Assembly (NCBI GenBank): GCA_016779225.1
Contig: JADHNZ010000002.1
Coordinates: forward strand, 44,973-108,972
DNA length: 64,000 bases
Source of the DNA: Planctomycetota bacterium
GTDB taxonomy: Bacteria > Planctomycetota > UBA1135 > GCA-002686595
Direction of reading: 5' to 3'
Below the pieces are notes generated by a model. That model saw only the letters and a list, made by a program, of their open reading frames with translations, was not told where the DNA came from and made no database searches. Below are positions 51,860 through 61,168 of this stretch, one piece after another. Position 1 is the stretch's first letter. Each line of letters begins with the position of its first letter. Position numbers and translations under genes: made by a program.

Positions 51860-53545
51860 ATGAGCGAACGCGTCACCAGCCTGAACGCCTGCGATGTGGA
51901 GCGTGATGAGCTCCCCGTCGACGTCCTCGTGGTGGGCGGTGGACCTGCCGGCCTGGCGTGCGCGATCGATGTGGCGCGCCGCTTCCAGGCCGCGGGGGAG
52001 ACCGAGAAGACGGTCCTCGTGATCGACAAGGCCGAGGAGCTCGGGCACCACACCCTCTCGGGCGCGGTGATGAAGCCCGAGGGCATCGCCGCCCTCTTCC
52101 CGGACTGGCGCGAGCGCGGGTTCCCGATCCTCGCCGAGGTGAAGGACGACTGGGCCGAGATGCTGCGCCCTGGCGGCGGGAGCGTGCCCCTGAAGGGCGC
52201 CCTGTGCCCGCCCCAGCTCAAGAACCACGGCAACTGCATCGTCTCCCTCAACCAGATCGTGCGCTGGCTCGGTGAGCAGGCCGAGGCGCTCGGGATCGAG
52301 GTCTACGGCGGCTTCCCCGCAGCGGAGCTGATTCGCGGCGAGGGCGGCCGGATCGAGGGCGTCGTGACCCGCGACAGCGGCATCGCGAAGGACGGCTCGC
52401 ACAAGGGCACCTTCGAGCCCGGCATGCGCATCACCGCAGAGGTGACCGTGTTTGCCGAGGGCACGCGCGGCTCGCTCGCGAAGCAGCTCCTGCGCGATCC
52501 CGAGCTGGGGCTCATGGAGGGGCGCAACCCCCAGACCTGGGGCACCGGCATCAAGGAGATCTGGGAGGTCACGCCCAAGGTCGGTGCCGAGCTCAAGGGC
52601 AAGGTGATCCACACCGGCGGCTACCCGCTCGACCTGAACTCGTACGGCGGCTCCTGGATCTACGGCCTCCCGGGGAACAAGCTCAGCATCGGCTTCGTGG
52701 TCGGGCTCGACCACGGCGACGCGCGGCTCGATCCCCACGCCCTGTTCGTCCAGTGGAAGCAGCACCCGCGCATCGCGAAGCTGCTCGCGGGCGGCAAGCC
52801 CATCCGCTACGGCGCGAAGACCGTGCCCGAGGGAGGCCTCCACTCCATGCCGAAGCTGTTCGGCGAGGGGTTCGTGCTCGTGGGGGACTCGGCGGGCTTC
52901 CTGAACGCCGCGACCCTCAAGGGGATCCACCTGTCCCTGCAGTCGGGGATGCTCGCCGGCCAGGCCGTGGCCGAGGCCGTCCTTGCCGGCGACACCTCCG
53001 CCGCGAAGCTGGCGCGCTACGACGAGCTGTTCCGGGCCTCGTCGGCCCATGCGGAGCTGCACGGCGTCCGCAACTACCGCCAGGCCTTCGCCAAGGGCAT
53101 GTTCGCGGGCCTCGTGGACTTCGGGGTCCAGATGGTCACCGGCGGGCGCGGCCTCGTGGCGCGGCGCGGCGGTCATGCCGACCACGAGTGCATGCAGCCC
53201 GTCGCCAAGAGTCGCCTCGAGAAGCCGGCCTTCGACGACGGTGCCTCCATGGACAAGCTCTCGGATGTGTACCTGTCGGGAGCCATCCACGAGGAGGACC
53301 AGCCGAGCCACCTCGTCGTCGCCGATCCGAGCATCTGCGTCGAGCGCTGTACCAAGGAGTACGGCAACCCCTGCCAGCACTTCTGCCCGGCCGCGGTCTA
53401 CGAGTGGCCCGAGTCCAACGCAGGGGTCGTCATCAACGCCTCCAACTGCGTCCACTGCAAGACCTGCGACATCATGGACCCCTACGAGAACATCGAGTGG
53501 GTCGTGCCCGAGGGCAGCGGCGGTCCCAAGTACCTCGACATGTGA
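51860..53545 (+). CDS. Electron transfer flavoprotein-ubiquinone oxidoreductase
   Basis: The 561-residue enzyme passes electrons from ETF (reduced by acyl-CoA and other dehydrogenases) to quinone at the inner membrane. It has the FAD site VLVVGGGPAGLACAID near residue 17, the GHHTLSGAVM block, a second FAD motif (LVGDSAGFLN), and a C-terminal 4Fe-4S domain with Cys in CVERCTKEYG, PCQHFCPA and NCVHCKTCDI. Length is close to mitochondrial ETF-QO. An earlier ATG at 51812 exists, but MSERVTS at 51860 is preferred. A TATTCT box lies at 51760. ETF subunits are not in the window. Confidence 0.93.
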   Translation: MSERVTSLNACDVERDELPVDVLVVGGGPAGLACAIDVARRFQAAGETEKTVLVIDKAEELGHHTLSGAVMKPEGIAALFPDWRERGFPILAEVKDDWAEMLRPGGGSVPLKGALCPPQLKNHGNCIVSLNQIVRWLGEQAEALGIEVYGGFPAAELIRGEGGRIEGVVTRDSGIAKDGSHKGTFEPGMRITAEVTVFAEGTRGSLAKQLLRDPELGLMEGRNPQTWGTGIKEIWEVTPKVGAELKGKVIHTGGYPLDLNSYGGSWIYGLPGNKLSIGFVVGLDHGDARLDPHALFVQWKQHPRIAKLLAGGKPIRYGAKTVPEGGLHSMPKLFGEGFVLVGDSAGFLNAATLKGIHLSLQSGMLAGQAVAEAVLAGDTSAAKLARYDELFRASSAHAELHGVRNYRQAFAKGMFAGLVDFGVQMVTGGRGLVARRGGHADHECMQPVAKSRLEKPAFDDGASMDKLSDVYLSGAIHEEDQPSHLVVADPSICVERCTKEYGNPCQHFCPAAVYEWPESNAGVVINASNCVHCKTCDIMDPYENIEWVVPEGSGGPKYLDM

Positions 53546-53577
53546 GCCCGACGCGCGCTCCCTCACCGCTCACCATC

Positions 53578-55047
<1,470 letters not shown>

Positions 55048-55086
55048 GACCGTCCCCCTCGACCCCCCCGAGCCCCGACCCTCCCC

Positions 55087-56226
55087 GTGTCCACCCCGGA
55101 ACTCGTCCCCGGCCTCGCCGGCGTCCCCGCCGCCGAGTCCTCCGTCAGCTTCATCGACGGGACCCAAGGCATCCTCGCCTACCGCGGTCACCGCATCGAG
55201 GTGCTGGCTGAGAAGTCCACCTTCGAGGAGACCACCTGGCTGCTCTGGAACGGCGTCCTGCCGACCCGCGCCCAGCTGGACGCCTTCAAGCAGGAGCTGC
55301 AGCCCTACTACGCCCTGGCCCCGGAGCTGGTCGCCGCCCTCAAGGCGCTCCCGCGCAAGGGACACCCCATGGAGGCTCTGCAGGCCATGGTCGCGATGCT
55401 CGGCATGGTGAGCCCCGCCTGCGACCTGAAGGATGAGGCCTCGCGGCACGACGCATCCCTGCGCGTGCTCGCGGCCGTCCCCGTCCTGGTCGCGTGCTTC
55501 GAGCGCCTGCGCCGCGGGGAGGAGCTCGTCGAGCCCGATCCGAGCCTGTCGATCGCGGCCAACTTCCTGTGGTGCATGAACGGCGTGAAGCCGAGCGCCA
55601 TCGAGGAGCGCATCCTCGACTGCGCCCTGGTGCTGCATGCCGAGCACACCATGAACGCGTCGACCTTCGCCTGCCGCGTGGTGGCGTCCACCGAGACCGG
55701 CGCGTACACGGCGGTCAGCGGAGCGGTCGGCACCCTCTATGGCCCGCTCCACGGCGGTGCGAACGAGCGCGTCCTGAAGCAACTCGAGGAGATCGGCGGT
55801 CCGGAGAACGCCAAGGCCTGGTTCGACGCCAAGGTCGCCGCCAAGGCCAAGGTCATGGGCCTCGGGCACCGCGTCTACAAGACCAAGGACCCGCGCGCGC
55901 ACTCGCTCCAGAACCTGGCGCGCGAGCTCTTCGAGAGCCACGGCTCGACGCCGCTCTACGACACCGCCCTCGAGATCGAGCGCCTCGCCGCCGACACCTT
56001 CGGCTCCCGCGGCATCTGGCCGAATGTCGACTTCTTCAGCGGCATCGTCTACCAGAAGCTCGGCATCCCCACGGATGTGTTCACGCCGATCTTCGCCATC
56101 GCGCGCACCGCGGGCTGGCTGGCGCACTGGCGCGAGCAGATGGGGGACAACAAGCTCTTCCGCCCCGGCCAGATCTACACCGGCGTGCACGACGCCGAGT
56201 GGAAGGACCTGGACGACCGCGGCTGA
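55087..56226 (+). CDS. gltA: Citrate synthase
   Basis: The 379-residue enzyme condenses oxaloacetate and acetyl-CoA, the entry step of the TCA cycle. The substrate-binding landmarks are DCALVLHAEHTMNASTFACR (catalytic His), GPLHGGANE (second His), GLGHRVYKTKDPRA (Arg) and NVDFFSGIVYQKLGIP (catalytic Asp). The size fits the short dimeric type I of Gram-positives and archaea. It starts at a GTG at 55087, 39 bases after pepA. A strong hairpin follows it. Malate dehydrogenase is also in this window. Confidence 0.95.
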   Translation: MSTPELVPGLAGVPAAESSVSFIDGTQGILAYRGHRIEVLAEKSTFEETTWLLWNGVLPTRAQLDAFKQELQPYYALAPELVAALKALPRKGHPMEALQAMVAMLGMVSPACDLKDEASRHDASLRVLAAVPVLVACFERLRRGEELVEPDPSLSIAANFLWCMNGVKPSAIEERILDCALVLHAEHTMNASTFACRVVASTETGAYTAVSGAVGTLYGPLHGGANERVLKQLEEIGGPENAKAWFDAKVAAKAKVMGLGHRVYKTKDPRAHSLQNLARELFESHGSTPLYDTALEIERLAADTFGSRGIWPNVDFFSGIVYQKLGIPTDVFTPIFAIARTAGWLAHWREQMGDNKLFRPGQIYTGVHDAEWKDLDDRG

Positions 56227-56276
56227 GCGCGGCGGGTGCCCCTCGCGAGTGCCTCGCGACCGCCGGCACGAGCAGT

Positions 56277-56313
56277 GAGGAGGCGCTCCGGGTCGAGCCC
56301 GGAGCGCCTCCTC
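56277..56313. terminator. 16-bp hairpin between gltA and a sulfatase gene
   Basis: GAGGAGGCGCTCCGGG pairs perfectly with 56298-56313 around a TCGAG loop. It lies between convergent genes and can terminate both; no U-tract follows. Confidence 0.7.
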
Positions 56314-56350
56314 TGCATTCTGGATCCAGCGGCCCCCTCCTCGGGGGGCC

Positions 56351-57823
56351 TCAGCGCGCCTCGACGGGGTTCGGGTTCGGGCGGGGCATCAGGGCGCCGA
56401 CGCCCTCACGCCAGCCCTGCAGCCGGGCGGCGAGGGCAGCGGCCTGGGCTGGCCGGGCCCGGGCCAGGTCCTGCTGCTCCCCGGGATCGCGCGCCAGGTC
56501 GAAGAGCTCGAGCTTGCCGTCCTCGTACCACTCGATGAGCTTGAGGTCGCCCACGCGGATGGCGCCGCTGGGGGCGCCGCCCTGGTTGCCGTAGTGGGGG
56601 TAGTGCCAGTAGAGCGGACGGTCGGCGAGGGCGGTCCCCTCGCGCAGGAGGCCCGCGAGGCTCAGGCCGTCCAGGTGCTGGCGCGGGGCGGCCGGCAGCC
56701 CGCACAGCTCGAGGAGGGTGGGCGCCAGGTCGCTCGAGATCACAGGCGTGTCGTCGGTGGCCCCCCTGCGGATCCCCGGTCCGCGCACGATCAGGGGCTC
56801 ACGGATGCCGCCCTCGTAGAGCCAGCCCTTGCCCGCGCGTAGGGGCAGATTCGAGGTGGGGTGACCCTCGCTCGTGGAGAGGCCGCCGTTGTCGCTGAAG
56901 AGCATCACGATGGTCTCCTCCGCAAGCTCGAGCTCCTCGAGGCGCGTGAGGAGGGCGGCCACCGAGCGGTCCACGGCCTCCACCATCGCGGCGTAGACCG
57001 CGTGCTCCTGCACGAGGCGCACCTTGCGCCGGCGCTCCCGGCCCCACAGGTCCTCCTCGGCCACGCCGAGGGCGCGCTTCTTCTCGCGGTAGTGCTCGAC
57101 CCGGTCGGGCTTGGCCTGGAGCGGCGTGTGCACGCTGTAGTACGAGAGGTAGAGGAGGAACGGCTCCTCGCGGAACTCCTCCATGAAGGCGAGGGCGTCG
57201 GCCGTCAGGCGCTCCGGCAGGTACTCCCCGTCCGGTCCGTTCTCGAGAGCGGGGTTCGTCCAGGGGGCGAAGTAGCCGCCAGCGGGCGAGCCGGCGCGCC
57301 AGCCGGCCACGTTGCGCTCGAACCCCTGCTCCAGCGGGCCGAACCCCTCGCCCCCGAGGTGCCACTTGCCGAAGAAGCCCGTCCGGTACCCGCCGTCCCG
57401 CATGCGCTCAGCAAGGGTCTCCTCCTCGAGGGCGAGCTGCGGGTCGTAGTCCGCCGGCAGCAGCGGCCCCGGCCGCCGGCCGCCGAACCAGTCGGTGTTC
57501 CGCAGCCGAGCCGGAGCCTTCCCCGCCAGCACGCTCGCCCGCGTCGGCGAGCACACCGGAGCCGCCGCATAGGCCTGCGTGAACCGCACCCCCTCGGCCG
57601 CCAGCCCGTCGATCGCCGGCGTCTCGTAGAAGGACGACCCATAGCACCCCAGGTCCGTCCACCCCAGGTCATCCACGAACAGGAAGACCACATTGGGCGG
57701 CTCGCTCGGCGGGAGCGCCTGAGCCGTCGTCGAGGGCGCGCCTCCGTCGGTCAGGGGCCGTCCGGGAAGCCCCCACAAGGGCGCGCAGGCGAGGAATGTG
57801 CAAAGGACGGCGTGGGGTCGCAT
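56351..57823 (-). CDS. Sulfatase with canonical formylglycine motif
   Basis: The 490-residue exported enzyme has a signal peptide ending near residue 22. VVFLFVDDLGWTDLGCYG binds calcium. C91-S-P-T-R95 in APVCSPTRASVLAG is the Cys-type motif that becomes formylglycine, needing a maturase (not in this window). GFFGKWHLGG, FLLYLSYYSVHTPLQ and FSDNGG complete the active site. The C-terminus has the ELFDLARDPGEQQDLA block. It should release sulfate from a sulfated glycan. The start at 57823 gives a normal signal peptide; a frame to 57913 is unlikely. It is unrelated in detail to the two Thr-type paralogues at 18-23 kb. Confidence 0.9.
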   Translation of the reverse strand: MRPHAVLCTFLACAPLWGLPGRPLTDGGAPSTTAQALPPSEPPNVVFLFVDDLGWTDLGCYGSSFYETPAIDGLAAEGVRFTQAYAAAPVCSPTRASVLAGKAPARLRNTDWFGGRRPGPLLPADYDPQLALEEETLAERMRDGGYRTGFFGKWHLGGEGFGPLEQGFERNVAGWRAGSPAGGYFAPWTNPALENGPDGEYLPERLTADALAFMEEFREEPFLLYLSYYSVHTPLQAKPDRVEHYREKKRALGVAEEDLWGRERRRKVRLVQEHAVYAAMVEAVDRSVAALLTRLEELELAEETIVMLFSDNGGLSTSEGHPTSNLPLRAGKGWLYEGGIREPLIVRGPGIRRGATDDTPVISSDLAPTLLELCGLPAAPRQHLDGLSLAGLLREGTALADRPLYWHYPHYGNQGGAPSGAIRVGDLKLIEWYEDGKLELFDLARDPGEQQDLARARPAQAAALAARLQGWREGVGALMPRPNPNPVEAR

Positions 57824-57911
57824 GAATCTGGGGGGTCGATGTCCCGGCCGCGGGGACGGAGGGGTTCTGTAGAGAGGCGCGCGTTGCGCGCAGAAGAACA
57901 GCCTCCCGACC

Positions 57912-60062
57912 ATGCTTCGTTCAGTCCAGCACTTTGCAATTGTGTTCGCGCTCGCCGCCGCGGCCTCGGCTCAGAACATCCACTACGCAGACCCGGCGAT
58001 CGGTGGGACCGGGGGCAGTGGAGACGCTACCGACCCCTTCCACTCCATCCAGCAGGCGGTTGATGCTGCCGCTTCTGGCGATCGGATCGTGGTTCTCAGC
58101 GCGGGCTTCACCGAATCAGTGACGATCCTCGATCGCGATCTTGAAGTGGAAGCGCCGTTTGGCTTCCTTGCCGATTGGTCCCCCGAGGGAGATGAGCCGG
58201 CGCTCTCGCTCGATGGAGCCGCGGTCGTCACGCTCCGGCGCTTCAGCATCGCCTCACAGAGTCCTCTCACGGGAGGTTCGCAGGCCCTGCTCGAGGTTCC
58301 CAGCTCCGCTGAGCTGAGGGTCGAGGCCGTGTCCTTGGAGGTCGTGCACGATGGGTGGCGTTGGGCGGATGTGCTGGGCGGCACGCTCACGGTGTTCGAT
58401 TCATCCTTGAGTTCGATGGCGGAGACGCCGGCTGCCAACGGACTCCTCGTTCAGGGCGGCTTCGCCTCGGTGTTCGACTCACTCCTTGAGGTCGACTCGT
58501 TCACGGATGGACTTGCGCCCTGCTCAGGCCTGCTGGTCCAGTCTGGAGGTGTTCTCTCTCTTGTGGGCTGCTCCTATGAAGCATTGGGGATGCAGGATCT
58601 TGAAGCCGCGTGGCCGTATGCGGCTGCGTCCATCGAACTGAGTGACTCTAGCCTCATCTCATGGAACACTACGTTGACGTCCTTTGATGCCTGTGGTCGC
58701 CTGCTCATGTTGAGCGGAGGAGAACTCACTACGGCCTACAGCACTCTTCAGTTGAACGCCGCCAACTACAATTGCTTGGGCGCGCACAAGAATTGCCTCC
58801 TCGTCACGGGCGCCTCGATAAGCTTGGTAGGAACCCACTTTGATGGCTGGCATAACGCCGAGTTCCGTGCCATCGGCGATATCGTCGGCCAAGGAACGAT
58901 TGAGGGCTGCTCGTTCACATGGAGCAGCAGCAAGGACTACGGGAGTCCACTTCACCTGCGGGGTCCAGGGCTGTCGGTGGTGGACTCATATTTCGGCAAT
59001 CTCAATCTTGGCTCGTGGGGCTTGGGAGCAGTGAATGCGATTGATGTTGAGTTCTTACGGTGCCGATTCCAAAACTGCTTCGGGGCAGAAGAGGGCGCGC
59101 TGCGCATCGAAGGTGCAGGAGTCGTCAATGGGTGCGAGTTCTTGGATTGTCACACGGCGAGTGACCTCTACTGCCACGCGGGTGTTGGGGGCGGGCTCAG
59201 GTCCGAGAGCGCGGTCGTAGTCCGAGACTCTGTGTTTGCGAGGAACCGCTCTGGTGGCCCTGACTGTTTCATGCCTTGGGGCGGGGTCGGAGCCGCAATA
59301 CATGCGCCATACGCGATAGTGGAGGCGTGCACATTTGTTCAGAACGAGAGTTACGTTCAGCCTCTCTTTGGTGGGGTGCCGGGTCCGACTGTCGTCGCTG
59401 CTGACCTCCACAACTGCCTCTTCATGGGGGAGCAGCCACTCGCCTCTGAGGCGCCCACTCTCGTCACCTACTCCCTCAACTCCGGTCAAGCCGGGCTCGG
59501 GAACCTGGAGGGGGCGCCGCGGTTCGTAGATGCCGCGGCCGGTGACTACCGCCTGCTTCCGTGCAGCCTCGGCATCGACGCTGGCGATCCGGCCTGCGTT
59601 GATGAGTTTGGGACGGTGTGCGAGATGGGAGCCTTCTCCTTCGATCCGGCGGATGGGGCTGCTGCTGTGCAGGTGTGCTCCGGCTCGCCCATGGCCGGCT
59701 GCGGGGCCCAGCTCAGCGTCGTGGGCTGCGCCTCTCTTGGAGAGGACGGGATCGAGGTGGCCGTGGATCAGCTCGCTCCGGGGTCATGGGGAGTCCTCCT
59801 GGTGGGGGCGCCCGAGACCACTCCCGCGGCGTACAGCAGCGTCCTGTGCGTGGGGACGCCTCTACTCCGCTACGAGCCCGGCCTCGCCCAAGGGACGGGT
59901 GCCTGCGGCGGCACGCGGAGCTTCGTCCTGGATGACGGGCTCCTGGGACTCCTGGGCGTGACGGCCGGGGACTCCCTCGTGCTGTCCTATCTCTCCAGGT
60001 CTCCGGGCAATCCCGGGACCCTCGAGACCTCGAACGGCATCCTCATCGGACCGCTGCGCTGA
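57912..60062 (+). CDS. Secreted beta-helix protein of deviant composition
   Basis: The 716-residue protein has a signal peptide ending ASAQ near residue 20. From about 25 to 540 it follows the pattern of a right-handed parallel beta-helix (SIQQAVDAAASGDRIVVLSAG, then repeated short strands such as LSVVDSYFGN, GVVNGCEFLDC and VVVRDSVFARN). The last about 130 residues (PMAGCGAQLSVVGC, WGVLLVGAPE, NGILIGPLR) resemble the C-terminal domain of the lectin-like protein at 8192. Unlike its neighbours it uses AT-ending codons freely, especially at 58300-59500, and holds three of about ten ACGT sites in the window. It may be transferred or under relaxed selection. Substrate unknown. Confidence 0.75.
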   Translation: MLRSVQHFAIVFALAAAASAQNIHYADPAIGGTGGSGDATDPFHSIQQAVDAAASGDRIVVLSAGFTESVTILDRDLEVEAPFGFLADWSPEGDEPALSLDGAAVVTLRRFSIASQSPLTGGSQALLEVPSSAELRVEAVSLEVVHDGWRWADVLGGTLTVFDSSLSSMAETPAANGLLVQGGFASVFDSLLEVDSFTDGLAPCSGLLVQSGGVLSLVGCSYEALGMQDLEAAWPYAAASIELSDSSLISWNTTLTSFDACGRLLMLSGGELTTAYSTLQLNAANYNCLGAHKNCLLVTGASISLVGTHFDGWHNAEFRAIGDIVGQGTIEGCSFTWSSSKDYGSPLHLRGPGLSVVDSYFGNLNLGSWGLGAVNAIDVEFLRCRFQNCFGAEEGALRIEGAGVVNGCEFLDCHTASDLYCHAGVGGGLRSESAVVVRDSVFARNRSGGPDCFMPWGGVGAAIHAPYAIVEACTFVQNESYVQPLFGGVPGPTVVAADLHNCLFMGEQPLASEAPTLVTYSLNSGQAGLGNLEGAPRFVDAAAGDYRLLPCSLGIDAGDPACVDEFGTVCEMGAFSFDPADGAAAVQVCSGSPMAGCGAQLSVVGCASLGEDGIEVAVDQLAPGSWGVLLVGAPETTPAAYSSVLCVGTPLLRYEPGLAQGTGACGGTRSFVLDDGLLGLLGVTAGDSLVLSYLSRSPGNPGTLETSNGILIGPLR

Positions 60063-60075
60063 GGACGGCTGTCCT

Positions 60076-60104
60076 CCGGAGCCCGGGCTGAGTCCGGGCT
60101 CCGG
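60076..60104. terminator. 11-bp hairpin after the beta-helix gene
   Basis: CCGGAGCCCGG pairs with CCGGGCTCCGG around a 7-base loop, 14 bases past the stop, between convergent genes. Confidence 0.6.
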
Positions 60105-60167
60105 GGCCTTGCGCGCGTGCCGTCGCACGCGTCGGCTGGGTGGTGAGCGGCTCCTCTTGCCAGCGCC

Positions 60168-60770
60168 TCACCCGTCCACCCGGGTCATGGTGATCTCCAT
60201 GACCTTCTGGTGCTCGCCCTGTTCGTCGCCGCGGTAGAAGGTGCTGGTCTGGGTCGTGGCGGTCTGGATGGTGTCGGACCAGTTGTCGACCAGCTTGCCG
60301 GTCATCCAGTCGGGGGCCTGCCAGCGCATGCGCAGGGTCTCGCCGTCCTCGAGGTAGCTGCCCTCCATCCCGGCGAAGGCGGCGGACATGTTGTCCACCC
60401 AGTCGCCCACGAAGAGCCCGCGGTCGGGGTCGTAGCCCACATGTCCATTGCCCTTGTAGGGCATGCCCATGAAGTCGCAGGTCATGGTGCACACGGTCCA
60501 GAAGCCACCCACGGCCTCGACCACCTGGGTGGCCTCCATCTGCACGGGGTCGGGCCCGGCCTCCCAGGAGGTGAGCGTGCCGGTCCAGCGCCCGACGCCC
60601 TCCAGGACCCTTGCGTGCTCCGGCGTGGGCTCGGGCATGGCCATCATCTCCTCACCCGCGCCCGGCAGCTCCTGAGCGGCTTCCTGGGGAGCCTCCTCGG
60701 AGCTGGCCGTCGAGGCGCACGAGGCGAGGAGCAGGAGGAGGGTCGTGGTCTTGATCGAGGCGGCCTTCAT
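60168..60770 (-). CDS. DUF1579-type lipoprotein
   Basis: The 200-residue protein has a lipoprotein signal (basic start, Leu-run, lipobox LLASC). The mature part, from about residue 60, matches DUF1579: GVGRWTGTLTSWEAG, VVEAVGGFWTVCTM, GHVGYDPDRGLFVGDWVD and a series of beta strands to the end. DUF1579 proteins are lipocalin-like beta-barrels of unknown function. The ATG at 60768-60770 is used because the open frame further up is tRNA-Leu. Confidence 0.8.
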   Translation of the reverse strand: MKAASIKTTTLLLLLASCASTASSEEAPQEAAQELPGAGEEMMAMPEPTPEHARVLEGVGRWTGTLTSWEAGPDPVQMEATQVVEAVGGFWTVCTMTCDFMGMPYKGNGHVGYDPDRGLFVGDWVDNMSAAFAGMEGSYLEDGETLRMRWQAPDWMTGKLVDNWSDTIQTATTQTSTFYRGDEQGEHQKVMEITMTRVDG

Positions 60771-60794
60771 GGGATGCGCTTGCGGTGTCGAGGG

Positions 60795-60881
60795 TGGTAG
60801 GGACACCGGGACTCGAACCCGGACGGCCTCGCGGCCTGCGGCTTTTAAGGCCGCTGCGTCTACCGATTCCGCCATGTCCCC
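60795..60881 (-). tRNA. tRNA-Leu (UAA)
   Basis: The cloverleaf is complete on the minus strand: acceptor GGGGACA/TGTCCCT (with a G1-U72 pair), anticodon stem GCGGC/GCCGC around loop CTTAAAA with anticodon TAA, a long variable arm typical of Leu, T-loop GGTTCGAGTCC, discriminator A73 and an encoded CCA. It reads UUA, a codon almost unused in this GC-rich genome. A TATGCT box at 60917-60912 may be its -10. Confidence 0.96.
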
Positions 60882-60959
60882 ACGGGGTCTCGAGAGAGCC
60901 CCGGGGCTCCGAGCATACGGGGGCAGCGTCCCGGAGCGAGGCCTCCGACCCTGCCACGC

Positions 60960-60987
60960 TTGACCGGCCCCCCGGTGCGGCTATCCT
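60960..60987 (+). promoter_or_regulatory. Promoter of tRNA-Cys
   Basis: TTGACC (60960-60965) and TATCCT (60982-60987) are 16 bp apart, 32 bases before the mature 5' end of the tRNA. It is the best -35/-10 pair in the window. Confidence 0.65.
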
Positions 60988-61019
60988 TCCGACGCCTCCC
61001 CGCGGCGCGGGGACACCTG

Positions 61020-61093
61020 GGCGGCATGGCCAAGTGGTAAGGCGTCGGATTGCAAATCCGAGATCCCCGGTTCGAGTCCGGGTGCCGCCTCCA
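61020..61093 (+). tRNA. tRNA-Cys (GCA)
   Basis: Acceptor GGCGGCA/TGCCGCC, anticodon stem TCGGA/TCCGA around TTGCAAA with anticodon GCA, T-loop GGTTCGAGTCC, the U73 discriminator required by cysteinyl-tRNA synthetase, and encoded CCA are all present. Confidence 0.96.
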
Positions 61094-61155
61094 GCCCGAC
61101 GGTCGAGCCTGGCTCCCGTCCCCCGCGAGGGCTACCCGCTCGCCCCGCGACGCCC

Positions 61156-61161
61156 TAGGCT
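61156..61161 (+). promoter_or_regulatory. Candidate -10 box (TAGGCT) directly before the S9 peptidase gene
   Basis: TAGGCT ends 7 bp before the ATG at 61169, the spacing of a leaderless promoter. No Shine-Dalgarno site is visible. Confidence 0.35.
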
Positions 61162-61168
61162 CGCGGCC

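Noticed and set aside
52753..53577. Extension of pepA upstream into the ETF-QO gene
   Set aside because: The sequence is Arg/Pro-rich shadow of the ETF-QO frame; PepA begins MKITVTTP at 53578.
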